From Thermoplasmata archaeon (GTDB taxonomy: Archaea; Thermoplasmatota; Thermoplasmata; WALJ01), in NCBI GenBank assembly GCA_026986305.1, contig JALSOU010000192.1, positions 1-7,286 on the forward strand: 7,286 nucleotides of DNA, in the 5' to 3' direction. Below the pieces are notes generated by a model. The model was not told the DNA's origin, ran no database searches, and worked only from the letters and a program-made list of their open reading frames with translations. Each line of letters opens with the position of its first letter. The stretch's first letter is position 1. Below are positions 1 to 6,497 of the stretch, piece after piece. A program made the translations under genes and the position numbers.

Positions 1-1
1 G

Positions 2-640
2 ATATTGGTGGACCCGAATATTGTGGAGAAGGTCCATGCAGGAGAGATTAAGGACATAAGGGAGCATCTGGCGGTAGAGGATGTTTTCAGGGATGCGAGA
101 AAGGGAGAAAGGGCATCTGAAGAGGCCATAAAGAAGGTCTTTGGAACGGAAGACATAAACGAAATAGCCATAAAGATAATCCAGAAAGGAGAGGTTCAGC
201 TCACCACGGAGCAGAGAAGAAAGATGCAGGAAGAGAAGAAGAGGAAGATAATCGCAGAGATTGCCAGAAATGCCATAAATCCACAGACAAGGACACCCCA
301 CCCTCCTGCGAGGATTGAGGCCGCCATGGAGGAAGCCCATGTCCATATAGACCCATTTAAGCCTGCGGAGCAGCAGGTTCAGAGGGTTTTGGATGCCTTA
401 AAACCGATAATACCAATAAGATTTGAAAAGATAAAGGTGGCTGTAAAACTCTCGGCGCAGAACTATGGAAAGGTGTATGGAGATATAGTGGGGTACGGAC
501 AGATAATAAAGGAGGAGTGGCAGAAAGATGGCTCGTGGATAGGCGTTATAGAGATTCCAGCAGGAGTGCAGATAGAGTTCTTTGAGCATTTGAATAAGAA
601 AACGAAGGGTGAGGTTGAGACAAAACTGTTAAATAGTTAA
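2..640 (+). CDS. sdo1: Ribosome maturation protein SDO1/SBDS homologue (5'-truncated by window edge)
   Basis: Archaeal SBDS-family protein. In eukaryotes the family works with an EF-2-like GTPase to release the anti-association factor from the large ribosomal subunit; the archaeal role is presumed similar. The frame is open from base 2, where it reads ILVDP, an internal part of the N-terminal SBDS domain, so the gene starts outside the window; the TTG at 5 and GTG at 8 are internal codons, not starts. 212 residues are visible against roughly 230 usual for the family, so about 20 are missing. Family hallmarks are DARKGERAS (about residues 31-39), the EQRR segment of the central helical domain, TPHPPARIE, and EEWQKDGSW in the C-terminal domain. 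It ends in TAA, 18 bases before rrp4, and is the first visible gene of the exosome operon, its usual place in euryarchaea. Confidence 0.95.
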   Translation: MLVDPNIVEKVHAGEIKDIREHLAVEDVFRDARKGERASEEAIKKVFGTEDINEIAIKIIQKGEVQLTTEQRRKMQEEKKRKIIAEIARNAINPQTRTPHPPARIEAAMEEAHVHIDPFKPAEQQVQRVLDALKPIIPIRFEKIKVAVKLSAQNYGKVYGDIVGYGQIIKEEWQKDGSWIGVIEIPAGVQIEFFEHLNKKTKGEVETKLLNS

Positions 641-658
641 TTTTTAGAGCGTGATAGA

Positions 659-1351
659 ATGAGTGAAGAAAAACCTGTTGTGAACAGAGAGCTTGTCCTT
701 CCCGGAGAGGTCGTGGATACCACAGGCCTAAGGCCCGGCGTCGGGACATATGCTGAAAACGGTGTGATATACGCAGCCCTTCTGGGCATAAAGAACATAA
801 GCAAGAACTTCGTGAATGTATTTCCCCTGAAGGGAAGGTACATTCCCAGATACGGGGACAAGGTGATAGGGATAATCATAGAGACAGGGCCAAATTCGTG
901 GCTTGTGGATATAAACTCCCCATATCCAGCACCGCTGCATGTGAATGAGGTGCCGTGGAAGGTCGATTTTGGTGACACCCCATCGTATCTTAAAGTTGGT
1001 GATACGGTCCTCGTTAAGGTGGAAGGAGTTGATGAAGCTAAGCATGTGAGGGTGAGCATGAAGGAACCGGGCCTGAGAAAGCTATCAGGCGGAAATATCA
1101 TAGAGATTCCAGCATCAAAGGTTCCGAGGGTTATAGGCAAAGGGGGCTCCATGATAAACCTCCTGAAAGAATACACAGGATGCAGGATTTTTGTTGGCCA
1201 GAACGGAAGGATATGGATAGATGGCGATGTTGATGGAATAGCCCTAGCCATAAGGGCGATAAAGATGATTGATGAGGAGGCGCAGACCCTCGGACTCACC
1301 GACAAGATCAAGGCGTTTTTAGAGAAGGAGAGCAAGATAAGGAGGAAGTAG
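659..1351 (+). CDS. rrp4: Exosome complex RNA-binding subunit Rrp4
   Basis: RNA-binding cap subunit of the archaeal exosome. Three copies of Rrp4 and/or Csl4 sit on the Rrp41-Rrp42 hexameric ring and feed RNA 3' ends into it. The 230 residues contain an N-terminal beta domain (about 1-60), an S1 domain (about 62-136, from [11 protein letters not shown] to [10 protein letters not shown]) and a KH domain (about 145-205) with the loop VIGKGG at 158-163. This S1 plus KH order separates Rrp4 from Csl4, which has a zinc ribbon instead of KH. Length is normal for the family. The start is ATG 659, preceded by GTGAT at 651-655, which matches the part of the archaeal anti-Shine-Dalgarno nearest the start. 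It stops 1 base before rrp41 and is surely co-transcribed with it. Confidence 0.97.
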   Translation: MSEEKPVVNRELVLPGEVVDTTGLRPGVGTYAENGVIYAALLGIKNISKNFVNVFPLKGRYIPRYGDKVIGIIIETGPNSWLVDINSPYPAPLHVNEVPWKVDFGDTPSYLKVGDTVLVKVEGVDEAKHVRVSMKEPGLRKLSGGNIIEIPASKVPRVIGKGGSMINLLKEYTGCRIFVGQNGRIWIDGDVDGIALAIRAIKMIDEEAQTLGLTDKIKAFLEKESKIRRK

Positions 1352-1352
1352 A

Positions 1353-2123
1353 ATGGGTATGAAGAGCGATATTAAACTGATAGATGAGAACGGTCTGAGA
1401 ATAGACGGCAGAAAACCCGATGAGCTCAGGCCGATAAAAATAGAAGCAGGAGTTCTGAAAAGGGCCGATGGCTCCGCATATGTTGAATGGGGTAAAAATA
1501 AGATTCTGGCTGCTGTTTACGGTCCAAGGGAAGCACACCCTAGGCACCTTCAGGACTCCACGAAGGCGATAATTCAGTGCAGGTACAACATGGCACCTTT
1601 CTCTGTTTCAGACAGGAAGAGACCAGGACCAGATAGGAGGTCTGTGGAGATATCAAAGATAATCTCAGAGGCCTTTGAGAGCGTTATAATGACCGAGCTA
1701 TTTCCAAGGTCTTCAATAGATGTTTTCATAGAGGTTCTTCAGGCAAACGCAGGTACAAGATGTGCAGGCATAACCGCCGCTGCTGTTGCCCTAGCAGATG
1801 CAGGTGTTCCGATGAAGGACCTTGTGGTGGGAGTGGCTGCTGGCAAAGTGGATGACACAGTGGTCCTTGATCTTGGAAAGGAGGAGGACAATTACGGGCA
1901 GGCGGATGTTCCCATGGCTATTGTGCCGAGAACAGGAGATATCGTGTTGTTGCAGATGGATGGAGATATGACAGAAGAGGAGCTTTTCAAGGCGATGGAT
2001 ATGTCAATGGAAGCCGCAAAATATATATATGAGCTTCAGAAGGACGCGCTCCGCAGGAGATACGCAGTGATTGCGCAGGAAGAGAAGGAGGAAATTGAGA
2101 GCATTGAGGAGGGGATAGAGTGA
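1353..2123 (+). CDS. rrp41: Exosome complex exonuclease subunit Rrp41 (catalytic RNase PH-like)
   Basis: Catalytic subunit of the archaeal exosome: an RNase PH-fold phosphorolytic 3'-5' exoribonuclease that releases nucleoside diphosphates and can run in reverse to add tails. It forms a hexameric ring of three Rrp41-Rrp42 dimers. In 256 residues I see the opening RIDGR (16-20), the phosphate and RNA-contacting GPDRRS (92-97), NAGTR (132-136), and the two active-site aspartates D179 and D185 in the stretch EEDNYGQAD, aligned by memory with the known catalytic pair of Sulfolobus and Archaeoglobus Rrp41. The enzyme therefore looks active. The C-terminus (about 240-256) is a glutamate-rich tail. 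ATG 1353 is preferred over the in-frame ATG 1359 because AGGAGGA at 1340-1346 lies 6 bases upstream of it. The stop overlaps the rrp42 start by 4 bases. Confidence 0.97.
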   Translation: MGMKSDIKLIDENGLRIDGRKPDELRPIKIEAGVLKRADGSAYVEWGKNKILAAVYGPREAHPRHLQDSTKAIIQCRYNMAPFSVSDRKRPGPDRRSVEISKIISEAFESVIMTELFPRSSIDVFIEVLQANAGTRCAGITAAAVALADAGVPMKDLVVGVAAGKVDDTVVLDLGKEEDNYGQADVPMAIVPRTGDIVLLQMDGDMTEEELFKAMDMSMEAAKYIYELQKDALRRRYAVIAQEEKEEIESIEEGIE

Positions 2124-2914
2124 GTCAGGATGTTGTTTCCCAGATACTTAAGGATTACATATACAAGACACTAACAGAGAAAAAGAGGATTGATGGAAGA
2201 GGCCTTCTTGAATACAGGAAGATAGACATTCAGACAGGATTCATAGAGGTCGCAGAGGGATCGGCCAGAGTAAAGCTCGGAAACACCGATGTACTCGCAG
2301 GGGTTAAGATGAGTATAGGTGAGCCCTTCCCAGATACGCCTGAAAGCGGGGTCATGACCACAAACGCTGAGCTTATACCTATGGCCTCACCGACATTTGA
2401 AGCAGGTCCTCCAGATGAGAACTCCATAGAGCTGTCAAGGGTGGTTGACAGAGGATTGAGAGAGGGCCAGGTTGTTGACCTCAGCGACCTGTGCATAGAG
2501 CCCGGAGAGAAGGTCTGGGTTATGTTCATAGACCTCCATATACTGGATTACGATGGGAACCTATTTGATGCATCGGCAATGGCCGCTGTGGCTGCTCTGG
2601 CCAGCACAAAGGTTCCAGCATCACAGTATGAGCTGGGCGACGATTATCCGCTTCCCATAAAGAACTGGCCTGTTATGACAACCTTCGCTAAGATAAAGGA
2701 CATAATCGTGCTTGACCCTGGACTGGACGAGGAAAGGGTTGCAGACGCTAGGTTGTCTGTTTACACGGATCAGGACGGACACATAAGGGCCATGCAGAAA
2801 GGCTTAAATGGTGGCTTTTCCTACGACGAAGTGAAGGAAATAGTCAGGCTCTCCAAGGAGAAAGGAAAAGAAGTCAGGAAAATACTTATGGACGCCGTGA
2901 AAGGAGGCGAATAA
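2120..2914 (+). CDS. rrp42: Exosome complex subunit Rrp42 (non-catalytic RNase PH-like)
   Basis: Structural RNase PH-fold partner of Rrp41; needed for ring assembly and RNA binding but not catalytic in characterised archaea. The 264 residues begin with the usual extra N-terminal helix, then [13 protein letters not shown] (21-33), a central [11 protein letters not shown] segment, and [16 protein letters not shown] in the place where Rrp41 carries its catalytic aspartate pair, as expected for the inactive paralogue. The start is GTG 2120, inside the end of rrp41 (GTGA overlap, 4 bases), with a strong purine-rich Shine-Dalgarno GAGGAGGGG at 2106-2114. This arrangement points to translational coupling and 1:1 synthesis with Rrp41, matching their stoichiometry. 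The stop is immediately followed by the L37Ae start. Confidence 0.97.
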   Translation: MSQDVVSQILKDYIYKTLTEKKRIDGRGLLEYRKIDIQTGFIEVAEGSARVKLGNTDVLAGVKMSIGEPFPDTPESGVMTTNAELIPMASPTFEAGPPDENSIELSRVVDRGLREGQVVDLSDLCIEPGEKVWVMFIDLHILDYDGNLFDASAMAAVAALASTKVPASQYELGDDYPLPIKNWPVMTTFAKIKDIIVLDPGLDEERVADARLSVYTDQDGHIRAMQKGLNGGFSYDEVKEIVRLSKEKGKEVRKILMDAVKGGE

Positions 2915-3175
2915 ATGGCGAAAAGAACGAAGAAGGTCGGCCCGGCAGGGACATACGGTCCCAGATACGGAGTTAAGATAAGGCGCAGTCTCGGAAAGGT
3001 AGCTAGGATGAAATCTCAGAGATACACATGTCCGAGATGCCACCACGAGAGCGTTAGAAGGGTTAGCACTGGAATATGGGAGTGCAAGAACTGCGGATAC
3101 AAGTTCGCAGGCGGCGCATATTACCCGTTCACAAAGGAGTCGTGGAAGAAGGAGGTTAAGGAGGAGAGCATATGA
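2915..3175 (+). CDS. rpl37ae: Large ribosomal subunit protein eL43 (L37Ae)
   Basis: Zinc-ribbon protein of the archaeal/eukaryotic large ribosomal subunit (L37Ae, now eL43). The 86-residue length is typical. The basic N-terminus (MAKRTKKVGPAG) is followed by RYGVKIRRSLGK and a four-cysteine zinc site: C39-x2-C42 (CPRC) and C57-x2-C60 (CKNC), then the conserved FAGGAYYP. ATG 2915 directly follows the rrp42 TAA with no spacer, and AAGGAGGCG at 2901-2908 provides the ribosome binding site from within rrp42. Its stop overlaps the rpoP start as ATGA at 3172-3175. Its place between rrp42 and rpoP is a well-known conserved arrangement in euryarchaea. Confidence 0.97.
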   Translation: MAKRTKKVGPAGTYGPRYGVKIRRSLGKVARMKSQRYTCPRCHHESVRRVSTGIWECKNCGYKFAGGAYYPFTKESWKKEVKEESI

Positions 3176-3315
3176 GCGATTACATATGCGCTGTATGCAA
3201 AAGAGATCTTGATGATGCAGCCCTTAACAGGGTCGGCATGCAGTGCACCTACTGTGGATCAAGAATATTCTACAAAAAAAGGCCAAACATAAGGAAAAGA
3301 TTGCTTGCAAGATAA
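3172..3315 (+). CDS. rpoP: DNA-directed RNA polymerase subunit P (Rpo12)
   Basis: Small zinc-binding RNA polymerase subunit (archaeal Rpo12/RpoP, homologue of eukaryotic Rpb12), part of the assembly platform of the core enzyme. I translated it by hand: 47 residues, starting MSDYICAVCKRDL and ending RKRLLAR. The zinc site is C6-x2-C9 (CAVC) and C25-x2-C28 (CTYC), followed by GSRIFYKKRP, the signature of the family. At 47 residues it is of normal length, but short enough to be missed by gene finders with a 50- or 60-codon cut-off. It starts at ATG 3172, overlapping the L37Ae stop by 4 bases; GGAGG within 3160-3166 serves as ribosome binding site. It ends at TAA 3313-3315, one base before the pcc1 ATG. 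Confidence 0.95.
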   Translation: MSDYICAVCKRDLDDAALNRVGMQCTYCGSRIFYKKRPNIRKRLLAR

Positions 3316-3316
3316 C

Positions 3317-3544
3317 ATGCACAGATCCTCCATAGTTCTGGAGGGAATGGCTGACCTCATGGATGCCCTCCTACCTGAAACAGAGGAGGAAATACCTAGG
3401 TCAAGGGTGCGTTTGAGAAAGGAAGATAAGGACCTCATAATAGAGATAGAGGCTGAGGATACGAGCGCTCTTAGGGCGACTCTCTCCTCATATCTCAGAT
3501 GGATATCTGCGGGAATGTCCGCAAAAAAGGCCATGGAGGAATGA
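3317..3544 (+). CDS. pcc1: KEOPS complex subunit Pcc1
   Basis: Dimerisation subunit of KEOPS, the complex (Kae1, Bud32, Cgi121, Pcc1) that makes the t6A modification at position 37 of ANN-decoding tRNAs. The protein is 75 residues, normal for archaeal Pcc1. The decisive motif is near the C-terminus: TSALRATLSSYLRWI, which matches the family's S-x-L-R-A-x-x-N/S-x-Y-L-R-W-I helix; before it comes the beta-strand stretch KDLIIEIEAED. I chose ATG 3317, one base after the rpoP stop. A TTG at 3305 is in frame and sits 7 bases after AGGAAA (3292-3297), so a start four residues earlier cannot be excluded. GGAGGA at its 3' end serves the next gene. Confidence 0.88.
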   Translation: MHRSSIVLEGMADLMDALLPETEEEIPRSRVRLRKEDKDLIIEIEAEDTSALRATLSSYLRWISAGMSAKKAMEE

Positions 3545-3545
3545 T

Positions 3546-3881
3546 ATGGAACTCAGTCCGAAGATGCAGAACGAGTTGATGGAAGCCCAGCAGTTGCAGC
3601 AGCAGTTGCAGGAGATAGCGACCCAGAAGTACCAGCTTGAGACTCAGAAGAAGGAGTTAGAGGTAACTCTGGAAGAGCTGAATCAGGTTGATGACAGCAC
3701 CCCAGTTTACAAGAATGTTGGCAACCTCTCTTTCAGGGTTAAGGATGTGAATGCCCTTAAAAAAGAGCTTGAAGAGAAGAAAGAAACCATTGAGGTTAGG
3801 ATAAAGGCTCTTGAAAGGCAGGAAAGCAGGATAAAGGAGAGGTACAGCGCCATTCAGGAGAGGCTCAGCAGAAAGCTCTGA
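3546..3881 (+). CDS. pfdB: Prefoldin subunit beta (GimC beta)
   Basis: Beta subunit of prefoldin, the hexameric (alpha2-beta4) jellyfish-shaped cytoplasmic chaperone that holds unfolded proteins and passes them to the thermosome. 111 residues, within the usual 110-125 range. A first coiled-coil helix rich in Q, E and L spans about 5-47, followed by the beta-hairpin region with the family motif VYKNVGNLSFRV (about 54-67), then a second coiled-coil helix of about 75-110 dominated by K and E. The ATG at 3546 is one base after the pcc1 stop, with GGAGGA at 3535-3540 as ribosome binding site. It is the last gene of the exosome run; the next gene follows after 39 bases with its own TATA-like box. 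Confidence 0.96.
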   Translation: MELSPKMQNELMEAQQLQQQLQEIATQKYQLETQKKELEVTLEELNQVDDSTPVYKNVGNLSFRVKDVNALKKELEEKKETIEVRIKALERQESRIKERYSAIQERLSRKL

Positions 3882-3891
3882 CTTCCCTTAA

Positions 3892-3900
3892 CCTTATAAC
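3892..3900 (+). promoter_or_regulatory. TATA-like box upstream of the PHP gene
   Basis: CCTTATAAC in the 39-base gap after the prefoldin gene. Its centre lies about 24 bases before ATG 3921, the distance expected between an archaeal TATA box and a transcription start, so the mRNA could be leaderless or nearly so. No Shine-Dalgarno precedes that ATG, which fits. The BRE position upstream is pyrimidine-rich and gives no support. Confidence 0.4.
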
Positions 3901-3920
3901 TGATAGAGGTATGCAGGGAC

Positions 3921-4685
3921 ATGGAGCGCATGCTTCCCTACGCCTCGGAAGAGGAGCGCATTGAGGAATCAAGGTCTTACATGGATATGATAATGATGAA
4001 TCTACACAATCACAGCACCTTTTCAGACGGCATATTTCCCCCTGAGGCAATAGTGAAAAAGGCGATATCATGCGGATTGAATTATGTGGCAATAACTGAC
4101 CACTACATGACCAGAAAAGCTAGGTCAATGGACAACTCAGAGCTTGAAAGATACATAGATGAGATAAGCAGGCTGAAGGATGAGTATTCCTCTGAGATAA
4201 AGGTTCTAATGGGTGTGGAGATAGACGCATCCAGAGACAGGACAAATTTCGATGCTATTAGGTATGATCTCCTGAACTCCATGGACTTCGTGCTTTTTGA
4301 GTATGTCAACGATGACCTCTGGGAAGGCATGCATCTCTGGGAGCTATTCAACATAATCCAGAAGATAGAGGTTCCATCAGGGCTGGCTCACAACGACATA
4401 AGCAGGAACTTCAGGGAGATAGACTACGACGCGCTCCTCAATGTACTTGAGGACAACGACATCTTCGTTGAGCTCTCTCCATCCCCAAGGAATTCAAAGT
4501 TCAACAGGCCATATTACCGCTTCGCTATGGAATTCTTCCACGCCCTTTCAAGGAGCGATGTTATGGTTTCCATAGGCACGGATACCCACACCAATCTGGA
4601 TGAGGTATGCCTGATAAAGGACGCCATAGCTTTCATAGAGGAGATGAGGCTGGAGAACAACCTGATAACAGAGAGGATAGGATGA
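3921..4685 (+). CDS. PHP-domain metal-dependent phosphoesterase family protein
   Basis: PHP (polymerase and histidinol phosphatase) superfamily hydrolase; the substrate cannot be named from sequence. Most of the metal-ligand set is visible in 254 residues: H29-x-H31 and D36 in NLHNHSTFSDG, D60-H61 in AITDH, E100 in GVEID, H157 in GLAHND, and D221-x-H223 in GTDTHT. The position that is usually a histidine (S-x-H in histidinol phosphatase and TrpH-like proteins) is E127 in FVLFEYVND. About 26 residues precede the first strand, and M21, M23, M25 or M26 could be alternative starts giving the compact family length; ATG 3921 is kept because the TATA-like box fits it. The frame ends with an ATGA overlap into the DUF2085 gene. 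Related enzymes hydrolyse phosphate esters, including nucleotides and short RNAs. Confidence 0.85.
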   Translation: MERMLPYASEEERIEESRSYMDMIMMNLHNHSTFSDGIFPPEAIVKKAISCGLNYVAITDHYMTRKARSMDNSELERYIDEISRLKDEYSSEIKVLMGVEIDASRDRTNFDAIRYDLLNSMDFVLFEYVNDDLWEGMHLWELFNIIQKIEVPSGLAHNDISRNFREIDYDALLNVLEDNDIFVELSPSPRNSKFNRPYYRFAMEFFHALSRSDVMVSIGTDTHTNLDEVCLIKDAIAFIEEMRLENNLITERIG

Positions 4686-5203
4686 AGATATGGGTTTTTG
4701 AGATAGAAAAAAGGGGGCTTTCATACATCAGACTCGGCATATCCACAGCCCTTCTCATATTCGGTTTGCTTCTCCTGATAGCCCCTATTCTAGAGCCTCC
4801 AAACACGGTTAATTTCGGGGAAAACGGCATAGTTGGGAGCTTTGAGCACGCATCCAACATATCCCACATGCAGAACCCAGTTTCCAGAGCGATTTACACC
4901 TTCGGTGACTGGGAGTGCCACCAGCACGCCTCCCGCTCCTTCTTCATCAACGGTAATCAGATGCCTGTCTGTGCCAGATGCACCGCCATATTCCTCTCCA
5001 TATCCTTCACAGCATTTTTGCTGGTTTTTATCAGGATAAAGGCTCCTTTCTGGGTGATAATAGCTCTGATAATCCCCATGGCTCTGGACGGAGGAATACA
5101 GCTCATAACTCCTTATGAAAGCAACAACATCCTCAGGTTCATCACAGGCTCTCTGGCTGGATTCGCAACGGTTCTCGCCTTTGACAGCATTATTGAGGAT
5201 TGA
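4682..5203 (+). CDS. DUF2085 family integral membrane protein
   Basis: Membrane protein of the uncharacterised DUF2085 family, 173 residues from ATG 4682. The open frame extends upstream, but ATG 4682 overlaps the PHP stop as ATGA and is the natural start. Segments in order: a transmembrane helix at about 15-37; an extra-membrane loop (38-100) ending with the family signature CHQHASRSFFINGNQMPVC around residues 79-97 and C100 (pattern C-H-Q ... C-x-x-C); a second helix at about 101-118; a third from about 122 with P132-x3-D136-G137-G138-x-Q140; then NNILRFITGSLAG (148-160) leading a final helix. C79, H80, C97 and C100 look like a metal or redox site. The biochemical role is unknown. Translational coupling to the PHP protein suggests a shared task. 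The last 14 bases overlap the convergent zpr1 gene. Confidence 0.88.
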   Translation: MKIWVFEIEKRGLSYIRLGISTALLIFGLLLLIAPILEPPNTVNFGENGIVGSFEHASNISHMQNPVSRAIYTFGDWECHQHASRSFFINGNQMPVCARCTAIFLSISFTAFLLVFIRIKAPFWVIIALIIPMALDGGIQLITPYESNNILRFITGSLAGFATVLAFDSIIED

Positions 5204-5786
5204 GCTCTATCTCCCCTTTCTTCAGATTTTTGGCCTCTTCAGGGCTGAGCACCTCTTTTTCAGCCTTATCTGAAAGGAGAGCGCTGTTTCCATAAGGGTC
5301 CTCAATTATGAATGTGAATTCCTTTTTTCCCTCTCTGGCCATGTCTATCTCTCTTATTCGCTTAGCGACCTCCTCTTTGTTCTCGTATTCCAGACCTTCA
5401 AGTACATCCCTTACCCTCATTAGCACACCCTCTATGTTGGATATGAAGGATTCTGATGCAGGTCCCGGCTCTATGGATATTCCAAGCTCAGGAATCCTTA
5501 TCGTCCCTGAGGTGGAGCGCACCACCCTGATATTCACATCCTCAGGATTATTGACTTTCAGAGTGTATCTCACAGGTTCGTTCTGCTCAGTAATCATGAC
5601 ATCCGAGGTTTTGAAACCGCAATTTGGGCATATTATCGTGGTCTCTATGGCCTCCCCTAGCATTGGAAGGTCTAGAATTGCAATGGTGGAGTTCAAGGGT
5701 TTATGTCCGCATGCAGGGCATTCCTGCTGAAGAACCGTGTGCTTTATCTCCTTTATAATGGTGCTGTCTTTCATGGCTTCGTGCAT
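5190..5786 (-). CDS. zpr1: ZPR1-type zinc finger protein
   Basis: Archaeal single-module ZPR1 protein: one Cys4 zinc finger plus the A/B beta domain. In eukaryotes ZPR1 has two such modules and acts with eEF1A; the archaeal role is unproven but may likewise involve EF-1A. In the 198-residue form, C23-P-A-C26 and C53-P-N-C56-G-F-K form the zinc finger, and the strongest family signature follows: STSGTIRIPELG, IEPGPASE and FISNIEGVL. The C-terminus is charged (KKGEIE). I chose ATG 5786, preceded on its strand by GGGAG 10 bases upstream. Other in-frame candidates are ATG 5807, ATG 5774 and TTG 5831; the sequence before the finger is poorly conserved, so the start is uncertain. The gene is divergent from adk, and its last 14 bases overlap the end of the DUF2085 gene. 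Confidence 0.92.
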   Translation of the reverse strand: MHEAMKDSTIIKEIKHTVLQQECPACGHKPLNSTIAILDLPMLGEAIETTIICPNCGFKTSDVMITEQNEPVRYTLKVNNPEDVNIRVVRSTSGTIRIPELGISIEPGPASESFISNIEGVLMRVRDVLEGLEYENKEEVAKRIREIDMAREGKKEFTFIIEDPYGNSALLSDKAEKEVLSPEEAKNLKKGEIELNPQ

Positions 5787-5805
5787 GTTCTTGTATCTCC
5801 CGCAC

Positions 5806-5813
5806 ATATTAAA
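5806..5813 (-). promoter_or_regulatory. TATA-like box for zpr1
   Basis: On the minus strand this reads TTTAATAT, centred about 24 bases upstream of ATG 5786, the preferred zpr1 start. The spacing fits an archaeal TATA box; the motif itself is weak and the assignment rests mainly on position. Confidence 0.35.
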
Positions 5814-5833
5814 CACTAGTGCTTGGGTCAAGA

Positions 5834-5841
5834 TATTAATA
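5834..5841 (+). promoter_or_regulatory. Palindromic TATA-like box in the zpr1-adk divergent spacer
   Basis: TATTAATA, an exact palindrome, centred about 24 bases before the adk ATG (5862), which is right for an archaeal promoter. Because it reads the same on both strands it could also direct transcription leftwards, about 30 bases from the zpr1 candidate start ATG 5807. A second leftward TATA-like run (TTTAATAT on the minus strand, 5806-5813) lies about 24 bases before ATG 5786 and suits the preferred zpr1 start better. Confidence 0.45.
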
Positions 5842-5861
5842 CATGCACCGATGCAGGGGGC

Positions 5862-6497
5862 ATGAAGCTCATACTCTTAGGAGCTCCGGGTGCAGGAAAA
5901 GGCACGCAGGCCAAGTGGATAAGAGAGGAATACGGTATCCCACACATATCGACAGGAGACATACTCAGAAAGAATGTTGCCGAGGGCACAGAGCTGGGAA
6001 AAGAGGCGAAAAAATACATGGATGAGGGAAAGCTGGTTCCAGATGAGCTTATAATCGGAATGGTGAAAGAAAGGCTGGCTCAGGAGGACTGCAAAAAAGG
6101 CTTCATTCTTGATGGATTTCCCAGAACCATAAGGCAGGCTGAGGAGCTGGAGAAGATAACGGACATAGATGCTGTGCTGAACATCCATGTTCCATTTGAC
6201 AAGCTCATAGAGAGGATAACCGGCAGGCGCTCCTGTCCAAAATGCGGTGCAGTGTATCACATAAAATACAACCCACCCAAAAAGGAAGGAATATGCGATG
6301 TATGCGGCACTCCACTCATTCAGAGGGATGATGACAAGGAGGAAACGGTGAAAAATAGGCTTAAAACCTATGAGGAGCAGACAGCACCGCTTATTGAATA
6401 CTATGAAAAGAAGGGCAAGCTGATAACAGTCGAAGGTCAGGAAAAAGTGGAAGATACCATAGCGTTGGTCAGGGAGGCTCTTAAGAAAATCGCTTAA
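5862..6497 (+). CDS. adk: Adenylate kinase, bacterial-type with zinc LID
   Basis: Catalyses ATP + AMP = 2 ADP in the cytoplasm. The 211 residues include the P-loop GAPGAGKGT (7-15), the AMP site STGDILR (30-36), LDGFPRT (83-89) with R88, the arginine pair R122-R123 ahead of the LID, and a LID with four zinc cysteines C125-x2-C128 and C145-x2-C148, followed by QRDDD and VKNRL. This is the long, monomeric, bacterial-type enzyme rather than the trimeric archaeal AdkA; the zinc LID form is known from several euryarchaea including Thermoplasmata. The frame is open 13 codons further upstream, but the start is ATG 5862, set by GGGGG at 5856-5860 and by alignment of the first strand ([10 protein letters not shown]). 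It is divergent from zpr1, and its TAA shares a TTAA with the stop of the convergent toxin gene. Confidence 0.97.
   Translation: MKLILLGAPGAGKGTQAKWIREEYGIPHISTGDILRKNVAEGTELGKEAKKYMDEGKLVPDELIIGMVKERLAQEDCKKGFILDGFPRTIRQAEELEKITDIDAVLNIHVPFDKLIERITGRRSCPKCGAVYHIKYNPPKKEGICDVCGTPLIQRDDDKEETVKNRLKTYEEQTAPLIEYYEKKGKLITVEGQEKVEDTIALVREALKKIA

Noticed and set aside
637..1335. A 232-codon open frame on the minus strand across rrp4.
   Set aside because: It is exactly antisense to the well-conserved Rrp4 gene, has a composition of S, P and F typical of antisense translation, and shows no motif.
4607..4681. Upstream extension of the DUF2085 frame by 25 residues into the PHP gene.
   Set aside because: The extension is polar, matches nothing expected of the family, and ATG 4682 with its ATGA overlap is a far better start.
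5308..5730. A 140-codon open frame on the plus strand inside zpr1.
   Set aside because: Antisense shadow of the ZPR1 coding sequence, whose zinc finger and STSGTIRIPELG motifs are unmistakable on the other strand.
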